A DNA stretch of 5,827 nt from Desulfobacterales bacterium (lineage in GTDB: Bacteria > Desulfobacterota > Desulfobacteria > Desulfobacterales > C00003106). Every line of letters begins with the position of its first letter. Position 1 is the stretch's first letter. This document shows positions 5,823-5,827 of the stretch, piece by piece. The notes beneath the pieces are model-generated. The model worked only from the letters and a program-made list of their open reading frames with translations. It had not been told where the DNA came from and searched no databases. Position numbers and translations under genes: made by a program. The stretch lies in contig JAUWMN010000123.1 in the NCBI GenBank assembly GCA_030613165.1, positions 1 to 5,827 of the forward strand. The letters are read 5' to 3'.

Positions 5823-5827
5823 CTTAA

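Overview
This window looks like a stretch of a Gram-negative, probably proteobacterial or Desulfobacterota-like, chromosome. It carries one end of a type VI secretion (T6SS) vgrG cluster beside an unrelated, divergently transcribed methyltransferase gene. The Gram-negative call rests on VgrG, which works in a contractile injection machine spanning two membranes. The Desulfobacterota leaning is weaker. It rests only on my recollection that intergenic repeats like those at 4661-4685 and 5710-5822 are common in that group.

Layout. Positions 1-91 are non-coding and hold two stem-loops; the second (50-79) looks like a REP element with a 5' GTAG. A 503-codon gene on the minus strand (1603 down to 92) encodes a class I SAM-dependent methyltransferase with DLGTGCG and NPPF motifs and extra N- and C-terminal domains. 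A convincing sigma70-type promoter for it lies at 1718-1746. The 406-base divergent intergenic region (1604-2009) is AT-rich in its middle and contains several palindromes, including an inverted pair of TATCGATA sites.

On the plus strand, three genes are packed together: vgrG (2010-4115), a DUF6484-family gene (4134-4652, 18 bases after vgrG) and a DUF2169-family gene (4688-5695, 35 bases later). The last 132 bases hold no gene, but a strongly structured, probably dispersed repeat.

How the genes fit together. VgrG is the trimeric spike at the tip of the T6SS tube. It has a gp27-like base, a gp5-like OB fold, an octapeptide-repeat needle and a short beta-helical tail, with no fused toxin. DUF2169 proteins are known from T6SS clusters as adaptors or chaperones that load a cargo effector onto its VgrG. 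The DUF6484 protein resembles a miniature VgrG, with only the OB-fold strand pattern and the beta-rich tail, so it may be a spike-associated adaptor or tip piece. The expected effector, PAAR-type tip and immunity genes are not in the window and would lie beyond position 5827. A copy of the decamer TGATGACTTT lies on each side of the DUF2169 gene. The upstream copy occupies the place where that gene's ribosome binding site should be.
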